DNA from: JAJYTL01 sp046705265
GTDB taxonomy: Bacteria > Pseudomonadota > Alphaproteobacteria > Ferrovibrionales > Ferrovibrionaceae
Assembly: GCA_046705265.1 (NCBI GenBank)
Contig: JBJKQL010000042.1
Span: 1-51,728 of the forward strand
Direction of reading: 5' to 3'
DNA: 51,728 nt
Numbering within the stretch: position 1 is the stretch's first letter; the number at the start of each line of letters is the position of its first letter. The notes beneath the pieces are model-generated. The model was not told where the DNA came from. It made no database searches and was given only the letters and a program-made list of their open reading frames with translations. This document shows, in pieces, positions 1 to 9,855 of the stretch. Both the position numbers and the translations under genes were made by a program.

Positions 1-51
1 ACAACCTTGCCAAGGTTGGGGTCGAGGGTTCGAATCCCTTCGCCCGCTCCA
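1..51 (+). tRNA. tRNA-Gly (GCC), 3' part
   Basis: The window opens inside a tRNA gene. The visible part has an anticodon arm with the loop TTGCCAA (anticodon GCC, glycine), the T arm with GGTTCGAATCC, the 3' acceptor strand CGCCCGC, and an encoded CCA ending at 51. The D arm and 5' acceptor strand lie outside the window. The discriminator base is T. Confidence 0.9.
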
Positions 52-60
52 ATTTCCTTA

Positions 61-122
61 TGTACGGACCGGAGAGATCGGTAACAGATCGTACCGGAGA
101 CATAGGTTACAACCTCGGGCCG
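61..122 (-). mobile_element. Solo IS481-like element end (remnant)
   Basis: This short stretch closely matches the IS end at 51493-51560. Both begin with TGT, contain CCGGAGAGAT, CGTACC and AGACA in the same order, and run into GGTTACAACCTCG. The last block is the reverse complement of the transposase stop codon and the residues before it. Similarity stops near 122, so only the 3' tip of an IS survives, ten bases downstream of tRNA-Gly. The rest of 123-466 shows no gene that I can support. Confidence 0.6.
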
Positions 123-466
123 CTCACTCTGTCCGACCGGGAAAGATGGGCGTGCCATTGCAGGTATTTCGTTCCTGCGGGGATTTGAGTTCCTCCTAAT
201 CGTATTCGCTTTTCCGCTGGGTCACAGCCTTCGCCGCTGACCCGCGAATTACTGGATCTCGACGCCGTTTCAAGAACATAGTGGTGCGCCGGTTGGTGTC
301 GGAGCGGGTTCGGGGCCGTGACCGTGCGAGGGCGCTTTTTCCAGCCCAGGTTCTGGCCCGGCCCGCAGATTTTTCATCGTGCCGCGCCGCTCATTCCTGC
401 GCGCCTGCCTTGGCGGCGGTGCGGGTGCTCTGTTAAGCTCGGGTTCGGAGGCGGAGGACAAGGAAG

Positions 467-1633
467 ATGACAGCCTGTATCGTCGGCTGGAGCCACAGCC
501 GGTTCGGAAAGCTTGAAGGCCGCGACGTGGAATCGCTCCTCGTCGAGGTCGCGACCGGCGCTCTTGGCGATGCCGGCGTTGCCGCAGCCGATATCGACGA
601 AGTCGTCGTCGGCACCTTCAACGCCGGCATGGAACGTCAGGAATTCATCTCCTCGCTTGCCTTTCAGGCCGATCCCAATTTCCGCTTCACGCCCTCAACC
701 CGGGTCGAGAACGCGTGCGCGACCGGCTCGGCCGCGATTCATCTCGGCATGAAGTCGATCGCGGCGCGGCGGGCGCGGTTCGTCCTCGTCCTCGGTGTCG
801 AGAAGATGACCGGCGTATCGACAGCGGATGCCAATGCCTCGCTTCTCAAGGCAAGCTATCTGCCCGAAACGGAAGGCGAGGCGGCGGGCTTCGCCGGCGT
901 TTTCGGCCATATCGCCGGAAAATATTTCCAGCGCTACGGCGATCAATCCGACGCGCTCGCCCGCATCGCGGCAAAGAACCACAAGAACGGCAGCGTCAAT
1001 CCGCTCGCTCATCTGCAGAAGGACTTCGGCTACGATTTCTGCCGTACAGTCTCGGACAAGAATCCACGGGTTGCCGGGCCCTTGAAGCGCACCGATTGTT
1101 CGCCGATCTCGGATGGCGCGGCGGCCTTGGTCTTGACCGATGTCGAAACCGCGCTCGGCATGAAGAAGGCGGTCGTCTTTCGCGCCGCGGTGCAGGCAAA
1201 TGATTTTCTGCCCCTGGCGCGGCGCGATATCGTCGCCTTCGAGGGCCCCGCCAAGGCCTGGGCCAAGGCGCTCGCGGCGGCGCGTCTCACCCTCAGCGAC
1301 TTGAGTATGGTCGAGACGCACGATTGCTTCACCATCGCCGAGCTGATCGAATACGAGGCTATGGGTTTGACCGCGCCGGGCGAAGGCGCCCGGGCGATCG
1401 CCGAGGGTTGGGTTGAGAAAGGCGGCAAGCTGCCGGTCAATCCGTCCGGCGGGCTCAAGGCCAAGGGCCATCCCGTCGGCGCGACCGGGGTTTCCATGCA
1501 TGTCCTCGCTGCCATGCAAGTGACGGGAACCGCCGGGCCGATTCAGGTGGAAAATGCCGAACTAGCCGGCGTCTTCAACATGGGCGGCGCCGCGGTTGCG
1601 AACTACGTGTCGATACTCTCGGCGCTCCATTGA
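467..1633 (+). CDS. SCP2-type thiolase (acetyl-CoA acyltransferase family)
   Basis: A 388-residue thiolase-fold enzyme, probably catalysing acyl-CoA thiolysis or condensation in the cytoplasm. The nucleophilic cysteine is Cys84 in ENACATGSAA. The catalytic histidine is His335 in KAKGHPVGATG. The second cysteine sits in the HDCF motif (Cys287). HDCF is the hallmark of the SCP2-thiolase subgroup, and the CxG loop of classic thiolases is replaced here by NMGGAA near the C terminus. A strong ribosome site (GGAGG and AAGGAAG) precedes the ATG. The substrate cannot be read from sequence. The neighbouring enoyl reductase suggests a shared acyl-CoA pathway, but a 71-base gap separates them. Confidence 0.85.
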   Translation: MTACIVGWSHSRFGKLEGRDVESLLVEVATGALGDAGVAAADIDEVVVGTFNAGMERQEFISSLAFQADPNFRFTPSTRVENACATGSAAIHLGMKSIAARRARFVLVLGVEKMTGVSTADANASLLKASYLPETEGEAAGFAGVFGHIAGKYFQRYGDQSDALARIAAKNHKNGSVNPLAHLQKDFGYDFCRTVSDKNPRVAGPLKRTDCSPISDGAAALVLTDVETALGMKKAVVFRAAVQANDFLPLARRDIVAFEGPAKAWAKALAAARLTLSDLSMVETHDCFTIAELIEYEAMGLTAPGEGARAIAEGWVEKGGKLPVNPSGGLKAKGHPVGATGVSMHVLAAMQVTGTAGPIQVENAELAGVFNMGGAAVANYVSILSALH

Positions 1634-1704
1634 ACAGCGCGAAGCGGGCCTTTGAGTTTTTCGGTTGCTGGGTTTCCGTCACCCATTGAGGGGAAGTTTT
1701 CGGT

Positions 1705-2697
<993 letters not shown>

Positions 2698-2732
2698 CCA
2701 GGAGGTCCGAAATCGGCCCGGGTGGCCGCGGC

Positions 2733-3539
2733 TTAGGTCGCGGGGCGTCCTTCGGCAATGAACGCCGGATTGGCAAAATCCGGCTTGCCGTAGCGCAGTT
2801 CGCGTCCATCGAGCGTGTGCACGCGGCCGCCCGCCGCCGCCAACACGGCGTGACCGGCAGCCGTATCCCACTCCATGGTGCGGCCGAAGCGCGGGTAGAT
2901 GTCGGCTCCGCCCTCGGCGATCAGGCAGAATTTGAGCGAGCTGCCGGCCGCCGTCCAGTTCTTGATGTTCTGCTCGGCAAGGAAGGCCTCGGTCTTGGCA
3001 TCGCGATGCGAGCGGCTTGCAACCGCGATCCGGCCTTCCGCTGGTGCTGGCCGCGCGGCGATCGATCGCGGCCCCTCATCGCCTTCGATCCGGAAGGCAA
3101 ACCCCGGCCCGTAACCGAGATACGTCTTTCCCTGCGCCGGCAGATAAACAACGCCAAGCGTTGGCCGGCCGGTTTCGATCAGCGCGATATTGACCGTGAA
3201 CTCACCCCGGCGGTGGATGAACTCAAGCGTGCCGTCCAAGGGATCGACCAGCCAGAAAGGGCCGTTGCCGACTTCCGGAATGCGCCCCGCGGCGACGCTT
3301 TCCTCAGCGACGACTGGATATTTCGGCGCCGCTGACCCAAGCCGGGCGAGGATCAGCCGTTCCGCTGCTTCGTCCGCCGCCGTCACCGGCGAATGGTCCG
3401 CCTTCTCGCGCACCGTGCTGGCCGCGTCGTAGATGTTGAGAATGGCTTCGCCTGCCTCGCGCGCGATGACGGCGAGCCGCATCGCGAGTTGACGCCGCCC
3501 CTCATCGGAACCGATGCCGATCTCGCCAGTCATGGACAT
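2733..3539 (-). CDS. cysQ: 3'(2'),5'-bisphosphate nucleotidase CysQ
   Basis: An inositol-monophosphatase-fold enzyme that removes the 3' phosphate from PAP or PAPS, a by-product of sulfate assimilation. The metal-binding motifs are visible: VTAADEAAE, the acidic pair in VVAEES, the WLVDPLDGT motif that carries the catalytic metal ligands, and MEWDTAAGHAV near the C terminus. The open frame extends upstream to 3602. I place the start at 3539 because a GGAGG ribosome site precedes that ATG and conserved sequence begins after it. The gene is convergent with acuI. Confidence 0.88.
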   Translation of the reverse strand: MSMTGEIGIGSDEGRRQLAMRLAVIAREAGEAILNIYDAASTVREKADHSPVTAADEAAERLILARLGSAAPKYPVVAEESVAAGRIPEVGNGPFWLVDPLDGTLEFIHRRGEFTVNIALIETGRPTLGVVYLPAQGKTYLGYGPGFAFRIEGDEGPRSIAARPAPAEGRIAVASRSHRDAKTEAFLAEQNIKNWTAAGSSLKFCLIAEGGADIYPRFGRTMEWDTAAGHAVLAAAGGRVHTLDGRELRYGKPDFANPAFIAEGRPAT

Positions 3540-3667
3540 ATTTCCTCCCGGCTCCGCTCGAATCGCGGTCGGGTTTTGCTCCTTGCGCGGCCAGTCGAGC
3601 ATTTCCCTGCCGTTGCGGTCAAGGGCAGGCTCTTGGCGGGGCGGGCCGCCGCGGGCATAGTGAGGGC

Positions 3668-4390
3668 ATGAACGCCCGCCCTGAGCCGCGTCTGGCGATG
3701 CCCTTGTCGCGCATCCGCGACGATCTTGCCGCCGTGGTCGTCGCCGGGGGGTTGGCGCGTCGCATGGGCGGCGGCGATAAGTGCCTACGCCCGCTCGGCG
3801 GCAGCCCGATCCTCGCTCATGTAGTGGGCCGTTTGCGGCCGCAGGTCAGGGTTCTTGCCTTGAATGCGAATGGTCCGGCCAGCCGCTTTGCAGCGGCTGG
3901 TCTCAAGGTGCTGGGGGATCGTGTGGCGGGCCATCCTGGACCGCTTGCCGGCATCCTCGCCGGAATGATCTGGGCGCGGCGTGCGGTACCCGGAGTGGCC
4001 TGGCTTTTGAGCGTTCCAGCCGATGCTCCGTTCCTGCCGCTCGATCTCGCGGCGCGCCTAAAGGCAGCACAGGCCGCGACCGGCGCCAGAATCGCGGTCG
4101 CGGCGTCCGCCGGCCGCCGTCATCCGGTAGTAGCGCTTTGGGCGCTCGATCTTGCGGCCGATCTCCGTCGCGCCCTGAGACGGGAGGAGATGCGTAAAGT
4201 TGAGCGGTTCATCGAGGATTATCCCCATGTCACGGTATCCTGGCCGGTCTCTCCCGTTGATCCATTTTTCAACGTCAACCGGCCTGTCGATCTCTTGGCG
4301 GCGGAGCGGCAAATTTCTAAGATGGCGAGAGCTCGCGTGGGAAGGGACCACGACGGGCGGCTCGCCGGCAACAGGGGGAAACGGACATGA
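3668..4390 (+). CDS. mobA: Molybdenum cofactor guanylyltransferase MobA
   Basis: A nucleotidyltransferase that attaches GMP to molybdopterin to make the guanine dinucleotide cofactor. The N-terminal signature VVVAGGLARRMGGGDK with LRPLGGSPIL is the GTP-binding loop of MobA. The later DAPFLP segment supplies the metal-binding aspartate, and PVVALW and FFNVNRP are also conserved. The length of 240 residues is slightly above the usual ~200, and an internal ATG at 3698 is an alternative start. The stop codon overlaps the chpT start (ATGA), so the two are probably co-translated although functionally unrelated. Confidence 0.85.
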   Translation: MNARPEPRLAMPLSRIRDDLAAVVVAGGLARRMGGGDKCLRPLGGSPILAHVVGRLRPQVRVLALNANGPASRFAAAGLKVLGDRVAGHPGPLAGILAGMIWARRAVPGVAWLLSVPADAPFLPLDLAARLKAAQAATGARIAVAASAGRRHPVVALWALDLAADLRRALRREEMRKVERFIEDYPHVTVSWPVSPVDPFFNVNRPVDLLAAERQISKMARARVGRDHDGRLAGNRGKRT

Positions 4391-5022
4391 CAACACTCAG
4401 GCTCGGGGCGCTCCTCTGTTCGAAGCTTTGTCATGATCTGGTGGGGCCGATCGGCGCGCTCGGCAACGGCGTCGAGATTCTGGGTGAGGAAGAGGATAAA
4501 GAAATGCAGGCGCGGGCGCTCGCCCTTCTCGGCGACAGCGTCGAGGCGGCCGCCCGCAAATTGCGTTTTTTCCGCCTTGCCTTCGGCGGGGCAGAAACCA
4601 TGGGGCCAGTGGTGCCTTGGGCCGAGGTGCGGCGGACCGCCGACGAATTCTTTGCCAAAGGGCGAATCAAGCTCGCGTGGTCGCAGCCGGCTGGCGAAAC
4701 CGAAACCCTCGACAAGGCGGTTGCAAAGCTGCTTCTGAACCTCGTGCTGTTCGGCGCGGATACGCTGCCCCGCGGTGGCACGATCAAAATTGATCTCAGC
4801 GACGGACGGCTTGCCATCTCGGCGGAGGGTACGGGCGCTCGGCTCGATACCGAACTCCAGGCGGCGCTTCAAAACAAGCTCGACGAGGCGCAGTTCGACA
4901 GCCGCACCGTCGTCGCTTCCCACCTCGGGGCGCTGGTCAAGGCTCAGGGAGCCGCGCTCGCATTCAGCGCGCCGGACGCCGACCGGATCGAGATCACCGT
5001 CGGTCCCGTCCGTTTGCTTTAA
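4387..5022 (+). CDS. chpT: Histidine phosphotransferase ChpT
   Basis: A 211-residue dimeric phosphotransferase. In Caulobacter ChpT carries phosphate from the hybrid kinase CckA to CtrA and CpdR, and so controls cell-cycle and motility genes. The N-terminal helix pair carries the phospho-accepting His16 in KLCHDLVGPIGALGNGVEIL, which is the ChpT signature. The rest resembles a degenerate histidine-kinase ATPase domain without a usable ATP site. It is translationally coupled to mobA. Its physical closeness to ctrA (5.7 kb), with the chemotaxis operon between them, fits a shared motility-control role. Confidence 0.88.
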   Translation: MTTLRLGALLCSKLCHDLVGPIGALGNGVEILGEEEDKEMQARALALLGDSVEAAARKLRFFRLAFGGAETMGPVVPWAEVRRTADEFFAKGRIKLAWSQPAGETETLDKAVAKLLLNLVLFGADTLPRGGTIKIDLSDGRLAISAEGTGARLDTELQAALQNKLDEAQFDSRTVVASHLGALVKAQGAALAFSAPDADRIEITVGPVRLL

Positions 5023-5060
5023 GCAACGCGAAAATACCGCCAGTCTATAAGCGTCCCACC

Positions 5061-5075
5061 TTTACCGCTCTTTAA
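5061..5075 (+). promoter_or_regulatory. CtrA-box-like site upstream of cheA
   Basis: The sequence is TTTA, seven bases, TTAA. This differs from the CtrA consensus TTAA-N7-TTAA by one base and lies 74 bases before the cheA start. The same TTTA-N7-TTAA form occurs in front of fliI. Binding is inferred. Confidence 0.5.
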
Positions 5076-5148
5076 CCGCTTTCCGCCCATTGTATCTGCG
5101 GCAGCTGCCGGTGATTTTGCAGTGCCCAAAGCGCGAGTAGGGGCGGCG

Positions 5149-7800
5149 ATGGATGACCTCCTGCAGGAATTTCTTACTGAAACGATCGAGAATCTCGGGC
5201 TTCTTGACGTCGATCTGGTTCGTCTTGAGCAACATTCGGCTGACCCGACGTTAATCACGACAATTTTCCGCATCGTCCACACGATCAAGGGGACCTGCGG
5301 TTTTCTCGGTCTGCCGCGGCTTGAGGCGGTGGCCCATGCGGCGGAGAACGTGCTCGGCCAGTTCCGCGACGGGGCGCTTCAACCCAGCACCGCGGCGATC
5401 AACCCGGTGCTGGCCGCAATCGACCGCATTAAGGAGATCCTCGCCGTCATCGAGGCCAGCGAGGCCGAGCCGGCCGGCAACGACAATGATCTGATCGAGG
5501 CGTTGAACGCGATCGCCGAAGGCCGCTTTGCGGCCAAGCCGGCTACGGCCGAGATCGCTTCCGGGCTCACTTCGCCGCCGCATTCCGAATCCGCCTCGGA
5601 AATCATGGCGGAGGATGAGGGGAAAGCCGAGCAAGAGTTTGACCTCGACGTGGCGCCCATGCCCGAGACTGAGCCGCCCGTCGCCGCCCAGCCGCCACGC
5701 CCGGCGGCGGCCGTCAGCAACGAATCGCAGCCGCAAGCAGCAGCCGAGAGTTCGCTCGCCAATCAGAGCATTCGGGTCAACCTCGATGTGCTCGAAAACT
5801 TGATGACCATGGTGAGCGAGCTTGTCCTCACGCGCAACCAGCTCCTGCAGATGGTGCGTGGCGTGGAAGAGAGTGAGTTCGCGATTCCTGTGCAGCGTCT
5901 AAGTCACATCACCTCCGAGTTGCAAGAAGGTGTGATGAAGACGCGCATGCAGCCGATCGGCAATGCCTGGAACAAGGTTCCGCGCATCCTGCGGGATCTC
6001 GGCCACGAACTCGGCAAGAAGTTCGATCTCGAAATGGTCGGCGCCGAGACGGAACTGGACCGCCAGATCCTCGATCAGATCAAAGATCCCCTTTTGCACA
6101 TGGTGCGGAACTCGGCGGATCACGGCATCGACACGCCGGCTGAGCGGCATGCCCGCGGTAAGCCCGAGGCCGGCCGCATTCGCCTCCACGCCTATCACGA
6201 AGGCGGCCACATCATCGTGAAGATCTCCGACGATGGCCGGGGCATCGACGTTCAGCGAATCAAGGCCAAGGCGCTTGAGCGTGGACTCGCGACGGAGGCT
6301 GAACTCGAAGGCATGAGCGAAGCGAAGCTGATGCAATTCCTGTTCCGGCCCGGTTTTTCCACGGCGGAAAAGGTGACATCCGTTTCGGGACGCGGTGTCG
6401 GTCTCGATGTCGTGCGTTCGAACATCGAGAAGATCGGTGGTACAATCGAGCTCAAGTCGGTGCTCGGACAGGGCACCACCTTCACCTTCAAAATTCCCCT
6501 AACCCTCGCCATCGTTTCGGCCTTGATCATCGAATGTGTCGGCGAGAGCTTCGCAATGCCGCAAATCGGCGTCGTCGAACTTGTGCGGGTTGCGGACAAC
6601 ACGGAGAATCGCATCGAACGCATTCACGACGCGCCGGTTCTGCGGCTTCGCAACCGGCTTCTGCCGCTGGTGTTCCTGGACGAATGTCTCAACCTGCGTC
6701 CAGCAGACGGCGCGGGCCGCGACGACGAGATGTTGGTTATCGTTACCCAGGTCGGCGATGCCCGCTTCGGTATCGTCGTCGACCGTGTGTTCGATACCGA
6801 AGAGATCGTCATTAAGCCAGTGGCCCCGATCCTCCGTAACCTCGAGATTTTCGCTGGCAACACTATTCTCGGCGATGGCCGGGTGATCATGATCCTCGAT
6901 TCCGCGGGCATTGCGGTGCGCGCCGGTCTCGCGGCGGCGGTCGAGGCCATCGGCGGTCAGGACGATGCCGTGAACGAAGCCCATGCTGGCGAAGGCGAAG
7001 GAGAGGACGTCACGGCGCTCCTCGTTTTCCGTGCCGGGAGCGATGCCGTCAGGGCGGTCGCCCTGTCATTGGTCGCGCGGCTTGAGGAGATCGACGTCGC
7101 CAATATTGAACACGCCGACGGTCGCGCCCTGATGCAGTATCGTGGCCAGCTTATTCCGATCCTGACTATCAACGATACGTGCAGCCTCTGCGCTGAGGGC
7201 CGCCAACCGATGCTGATTTTCGCTGACGGCGAACATACTCTGGGGATTGCCGTCGACGAGATCGTCGATATCGTCGAAGACCGGCTTGTCATCACGCAAC
7301 CAGGGCAAAAGCCGGGCGTTCTCGGTTCTGCGGTGGTGGCGGGGAAGGCGACCGAAATCCTTGACGTCGGCCACTATCTCGAGAAATGCGTGCTGGGTTG
7401 GGGTGGAAAATCGACTCAGAAGGGAGCGCCGCCGAAGCATATTCTGCTGGTCGATCAGAACCCCTTCTTCCGCAATATGCTGTTGCCGATGCTGTCCGTC
7501 GCCGGCTACCGCGTCACCACGGCGGAAAGTGTCGACGAGGTTCGGAAGCTGCGCGAGGAGGGCCATGAATTCGACGTTATCGTCAGCGACGCGGAAATTC
7601 CGACTGCAGAGGGGCTCAATTTTGCGAGCACGCTCAAGGAAGGGGAGCTCTGGCGTGATACGCCGGTCGTGGCCCTGACCGCCTCGCCATCCGCGGTTCA
7701 CGACGTCAACGAGGGCTTCAGCGGCTGTGTCGCCAAATTCGACCGCACGGCACTTCTCGATACTTTGTCTCAGACCCTGGCGGCGCGGGGGGCGGCATGA
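5149..7800 (+). CDS. cheA: Hybrid chemotaxis histidine kinase CheA with C-terminal receiver
   Basis: An 883-residue CheA that phosphorylates CheY and CheB in response to receptor arrays. Order of domains: N-terminal Hpt with His44 in VHTIKGTCGFLG; an acidic/proline linker (about 130-205); dimerisation and ATPase domains with HMVRNSADHGID, DDGRGID and GRGVGLDVV; a CheW-like coupling region that appears duplicated; and a receiver from about residue 763 with Asp814 in IVSDAEIP and Lys863. The fused receiver is unlike enteric CheA and may act as a phosphate sink. The frame is open from a GTG at 5122, but the ATG at 5149 has the better AGGGGCGG ribosome site. It heads the cheAWYBR operon. Confidence 0.92.
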   Translation: MDDLLQEFLTETIENLGLLDVDLVRLEQHSADPTLITTIFRIVHTIKGTCGFLGLPRLEAVAHAAENVLGQFRDGALQPSTAAINPVLAAIDRIKEILAVIEASEAEPAGNDNDLIEALNAIAEGRFAAKPATAEIASGLTSPPHSESASEIMAEDEGKAEQEFDLDVAPMPETEPPVAAQPPRPAAAVSNESQPQAAAESSLANQSIRVNLDVLENLMTMVSELVLTRNQLLQMVRGVEESEFAIPVQRLSHITSELQEGVMKTRMQPIGNAWNKVPRILRDLGHELGKKFDLEMVGAETELDRQILDQIKDPLLHMVRNSADHGIDTPAERHARGKPEAGRIRLHAYHEGGHIIVKISDDGRGIDVQRIKAKALERGLATEAELEGMSEAKLMQFLFRPGFSTAEKVTSVSGRGVGLDVVRSNIEKIGGTIELKSVLGQGTTFTFKIPLTLAIVSALIIECVGESFAMPQIGVVELVRVADNTENRIERIHDAPVLRLRNRLLPLVFLDECLNLRPADGAGRDDEMLVIVTQVGDARFGIVVDRVFDTEEIVIKPVAPILRNLEIFAGNTILGDGRVIMILDSAGIAVRAGLAAAVEAIGGQDDAVNEAHAGEGEGEDVTALLVFRAGSDAVRAVALSLVARLEEIDVANIEHADGRALMQYRGQLIPILTINDTCSLCAEGRQPMLIFADGEHTLGIAVDEIVDIVEDRLVITQPGQKPGVLGSAVVAGKATEILDVGHYLEKCVLGWGGKSTQKGAPPKHILLVDQNPFFRNMLLPMLSVAGYRVTTAESVDEVRKLREEGHEFDVIVSDAEIPTAEGLNFASTLKEGELWRDTPVVALTASPSAVHDVNEGFSGCVAKFDRTALLDTLSQTLAARGAA

Positions 7801-8276
7801 CCATGGCGGCTAACAGCAATTCGGGTAGCGGGACAGAAGACGCGGGACAGTTCGTCACCGTTACAGTTGCCAATCAAGTTTTCGGCATTCCTGTGCTTCT
7901 CGTCCGGGATGTTCTTCGTGCGCAGAAGCTGACGCCGATTCCACTGGCGACGATAGAAGTCGCCGGCGTGCTCAATTTGCGCGGGCGAATCGTGACTGCC
8001 ATCGACGTGCGACGCCGGCTGGGCCTGCCGCCGCGTCCCGACGCGGAAGCGGGCATGAGCGTTGTCGTCGAACATCACGGCGAGCCTTACAGTCTTATGG
8101 TCGATAGCGTTGGAGAGGTTCTCACGCTGTCGAAACAGGACTACGAGCACAATCCCGCGACGCTGGCGCCAGAGTGGCGCCAGATTTCCGCCGGCATCTA
8201 CCGGTTGGACGACCAACTTCTCGTCGTTGCGGACGTGGACCGCCTGCTGGATTTTACCGGCGAGCGGGCCGCTTGA
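7797..8276 (+). CDS. cheW: Chemotaxis coupling protein CheW
   Basis: A 159-residue SH3-like adaptor that links chemoreceptors to CheA at the inner membrane. The CheW fold shows in VTVANQVFGIPVLLVRDVL, VLNLRGRIVTAIDVRRRLG and the later DSVGEVLTL segment. The ATG overlaps the cheA stop (ATGA), so translation is coupled. A second in-frame ATG lies two codons later. No receptor gene is present in the window, so its receptor partners are unknown. Confidence 0.92.
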   Translation: MTMAANSNSGSGTEDAGQFVTVTVANQVFGIPVLLVRDVLRAQKLTPIPLATIEVAGVLNLRGRIVTAIDVRRRLGLPPRPDAEAGMSVVVEHHGEPYSLMVDSVGEVLTLSKQDYEHNPATLAPEWRQISAGIYRLDDQLLVVADVDRLLDFTGERAA

Positions 8277-8291
8277 TGGAGGCACCGGTTG

Positions 8292-8678
8292 ATGTCCGCC
8301 GCCGCGCCAGCCAAGAAATCATGCCTGATCGTCGATGATTCGCGCGCCATCCGGCTGGCGGTGCGACGCATCCTGCAAGAGCTTCCATTCGAAATTGAAG
8401 AAGCGAACGATGGTCAGGAGGCGCTTGCCGCATGCTTGAAGCGGATGCCGAACGTTATCCTGCTCGATTGGAACATGCCGGTGATGAATGGCATTGAATT
8501 CTTGCGCGCGCTGCGCAACACGGAAGGCGGCGACGCTCCGGTCGTGCTGTTTTGCACTACCGAGAGTGACCTGCCGCACATCCGCGAGGCGATGAGCGCG
8601 GGCGCCAACGAGTACATCATGAAGCCGTTTGATCGGGAGATCATCGAAGCGAAATTTTCTGCGGTTGGGTTGCTGTAA
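8292..8678 (+). CDS. cheY: Chemotaxis response regulator CheY
   Basis: A 128-residue single-domain receiver that, when phosphorylated by CheA, binds the flagellar switch to change rotation. Conserved residues are visible: the acidic pair Asp15-Asp16, phospho-acceptor Asp59 in ILLDWNMPVMNG, Thr89-Thr90 in FCTTES, and Lys111 in IMKPFD. There is no output domain. The ATG at 8292 has a GGAGG ribosome site nine bases upstream, and a TTG codon just before it is less likely. It lies between cheW and cheB in the operon. Confidence 0.92.
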   Translation: MSAAAPAKKSCLIVDDSRAIRLAVRRILQELPFEIEEANDGQEALAACLKRMPNVILLDWNMPVMNGIEFLRALRNTEGGDAPVVLFCTTESDLPHIREAMSAGANEYIMKPFDREIIEAKFSAVGLL

Positions 8679-8682
8679 GCGG

Positions 8683-9855
8683 ATGATCGTGAAATCTGTT
8701 GATGCCGCGGCCCAGACGGGTGAAAGATCGGAAACCGCATACCGTGTGATGGTGGTCGATGATTCAGCCGTGATCAGAGGTTTTCTGACACGCTGGATCG
8801 AGAGCGATCCCGAGCTTCAAGTGGTCGGCAGCGCGGGCGACGGAGCCTCCGCGGTTCGTATTGCCGAGCGGCTGGTTCCCGACGTCATCGTGCTCGATAT
8901 CGAAATGCCGGTAATGGATGGGATAACGACGCTACCCCACCTGTTACGGGCTGTGCCCGATGTCAAGGTGGTAATGGTCTCGACGTTGACACTGCGCAAC
9001 GCCGATATCAGTCTGAAGGCGCTTGCCGCGGGCGCTTCCGACTACCTCACCAAGCCATCCTCCCTGCGTGAGTTGCAGGGGAGCGACGATTTCCAGCACG
9101 ATCTTGTGGCCAAGCTTAAGGCTCTCGGGGCGGCGCGTCGGCGTAGAACAGCGCGCATCCAGGCCCCGGCCGCGACCGCGGCGTTACCTTTGGCGCCGTC
9201 TCAGGTGGCCGCGCCACCGGTCATCGCCACGCCGTCGCGGCGTGCCCCTCTTGCGCTGCGGCCACCCTCGAAACTCAAGCCGAAGATTCTTGCCATTGGT
9301 TCTTCTACCGGGGGGCCGCCAGCGCTTTTCGCGCTTTTTGGCTTTCTCAAGAATCGCATCCGCCTGCCGATTTTCATCACTCAGCACATGCCGCCGACCT
9401 TTACCACCATCTTTGCCGAGCATCTGGGGAACATCGCGGGTGCGCCGTGCGCCGAAGCGGTGGACGGATCGATCATCGAAGCCGGCCATATCTATGTCGC
9501 ACCCGGCGACTGGCACATGACCGTCGTCGATACGCCGGCCGGTCCGCGCATCCATACCAACCAGGACCCGCCAGTGAATTTCTGCCGACCCGCGGTGGAT
9601 CCTATGATGCGGAGCCTGACCGGCATCTACGGCGGTCACATTCTTGCCTGCATCCTCACCGGCATGGGACAGGATGGCCTTAATGGCGGGCGTAGCGTCG
9701 TCGACGCTGGCGGTTCGCTGGTCGCGCAGGACGAGGCAACCAGCGTCGTCTGGGGCATGCCGGGGGCGGTCGCCAGCGCCGGGCTCTGTTGTGGGATCTG
9801 GCCGCTTGATCAGGTCGGCCGAGAACTTGAGCGCTTGGCCATGGGGCCGCCATGA
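8683..9855 (+). CDS. cheB: Chemoreceptor methylesterase/deamidase CheB
   Basis: A 390-residue CheB that removes methyl groups from, or deamidates, chemoreceptor glutamyl residues for adaptation. The N-terminal receiver carries Asp72 in VLDIEMPVMDG. A proline/alanine-rich linker (about 155-200) leads to the esterase domain, whose serine (GSSTGG), histidine (ITQHMP) and aspartate (TGMGQDG) form the catalytic triad. I set the start at the ATG four bases after the cheY stop, although the frame stays open upstream into cheY. It overlaps cheR by ATGA. Confidence 0.92.
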   Translation: MIVKSVDAAAQTGERSETAYRVMVVDDSAVIRGFLTRWIESDPELQVVGSAGDGASAVRIAERLVPDVIVLDIEMPVMDGITTLPHLLRAVPDVKVVMVSTLTLRNADISLKALAAGASDYLTKPSSLRELQGSDDFQHDLVAKLKALGAARRRRTARIQAPAATAALPLAPSQVAAPPVIATPSRRAPLALRPPSKLKPKILAIGSSTGGPPALFALFGFLKNRIRLPIFITQHMPPTFTTIFAEHLGNIAGAPCAEAVDGSIIEAGHIYVAPGDWHMTVVDTPAGPRIHTNQDPPVNFCRPAVDPMMRSLTGIYGGHILACILTGMGQDGLNGGRSVVDAGGSLVAQDEATSVVWGMPGAVASAGLCCGIWPLDQVGRELERLAMGPP

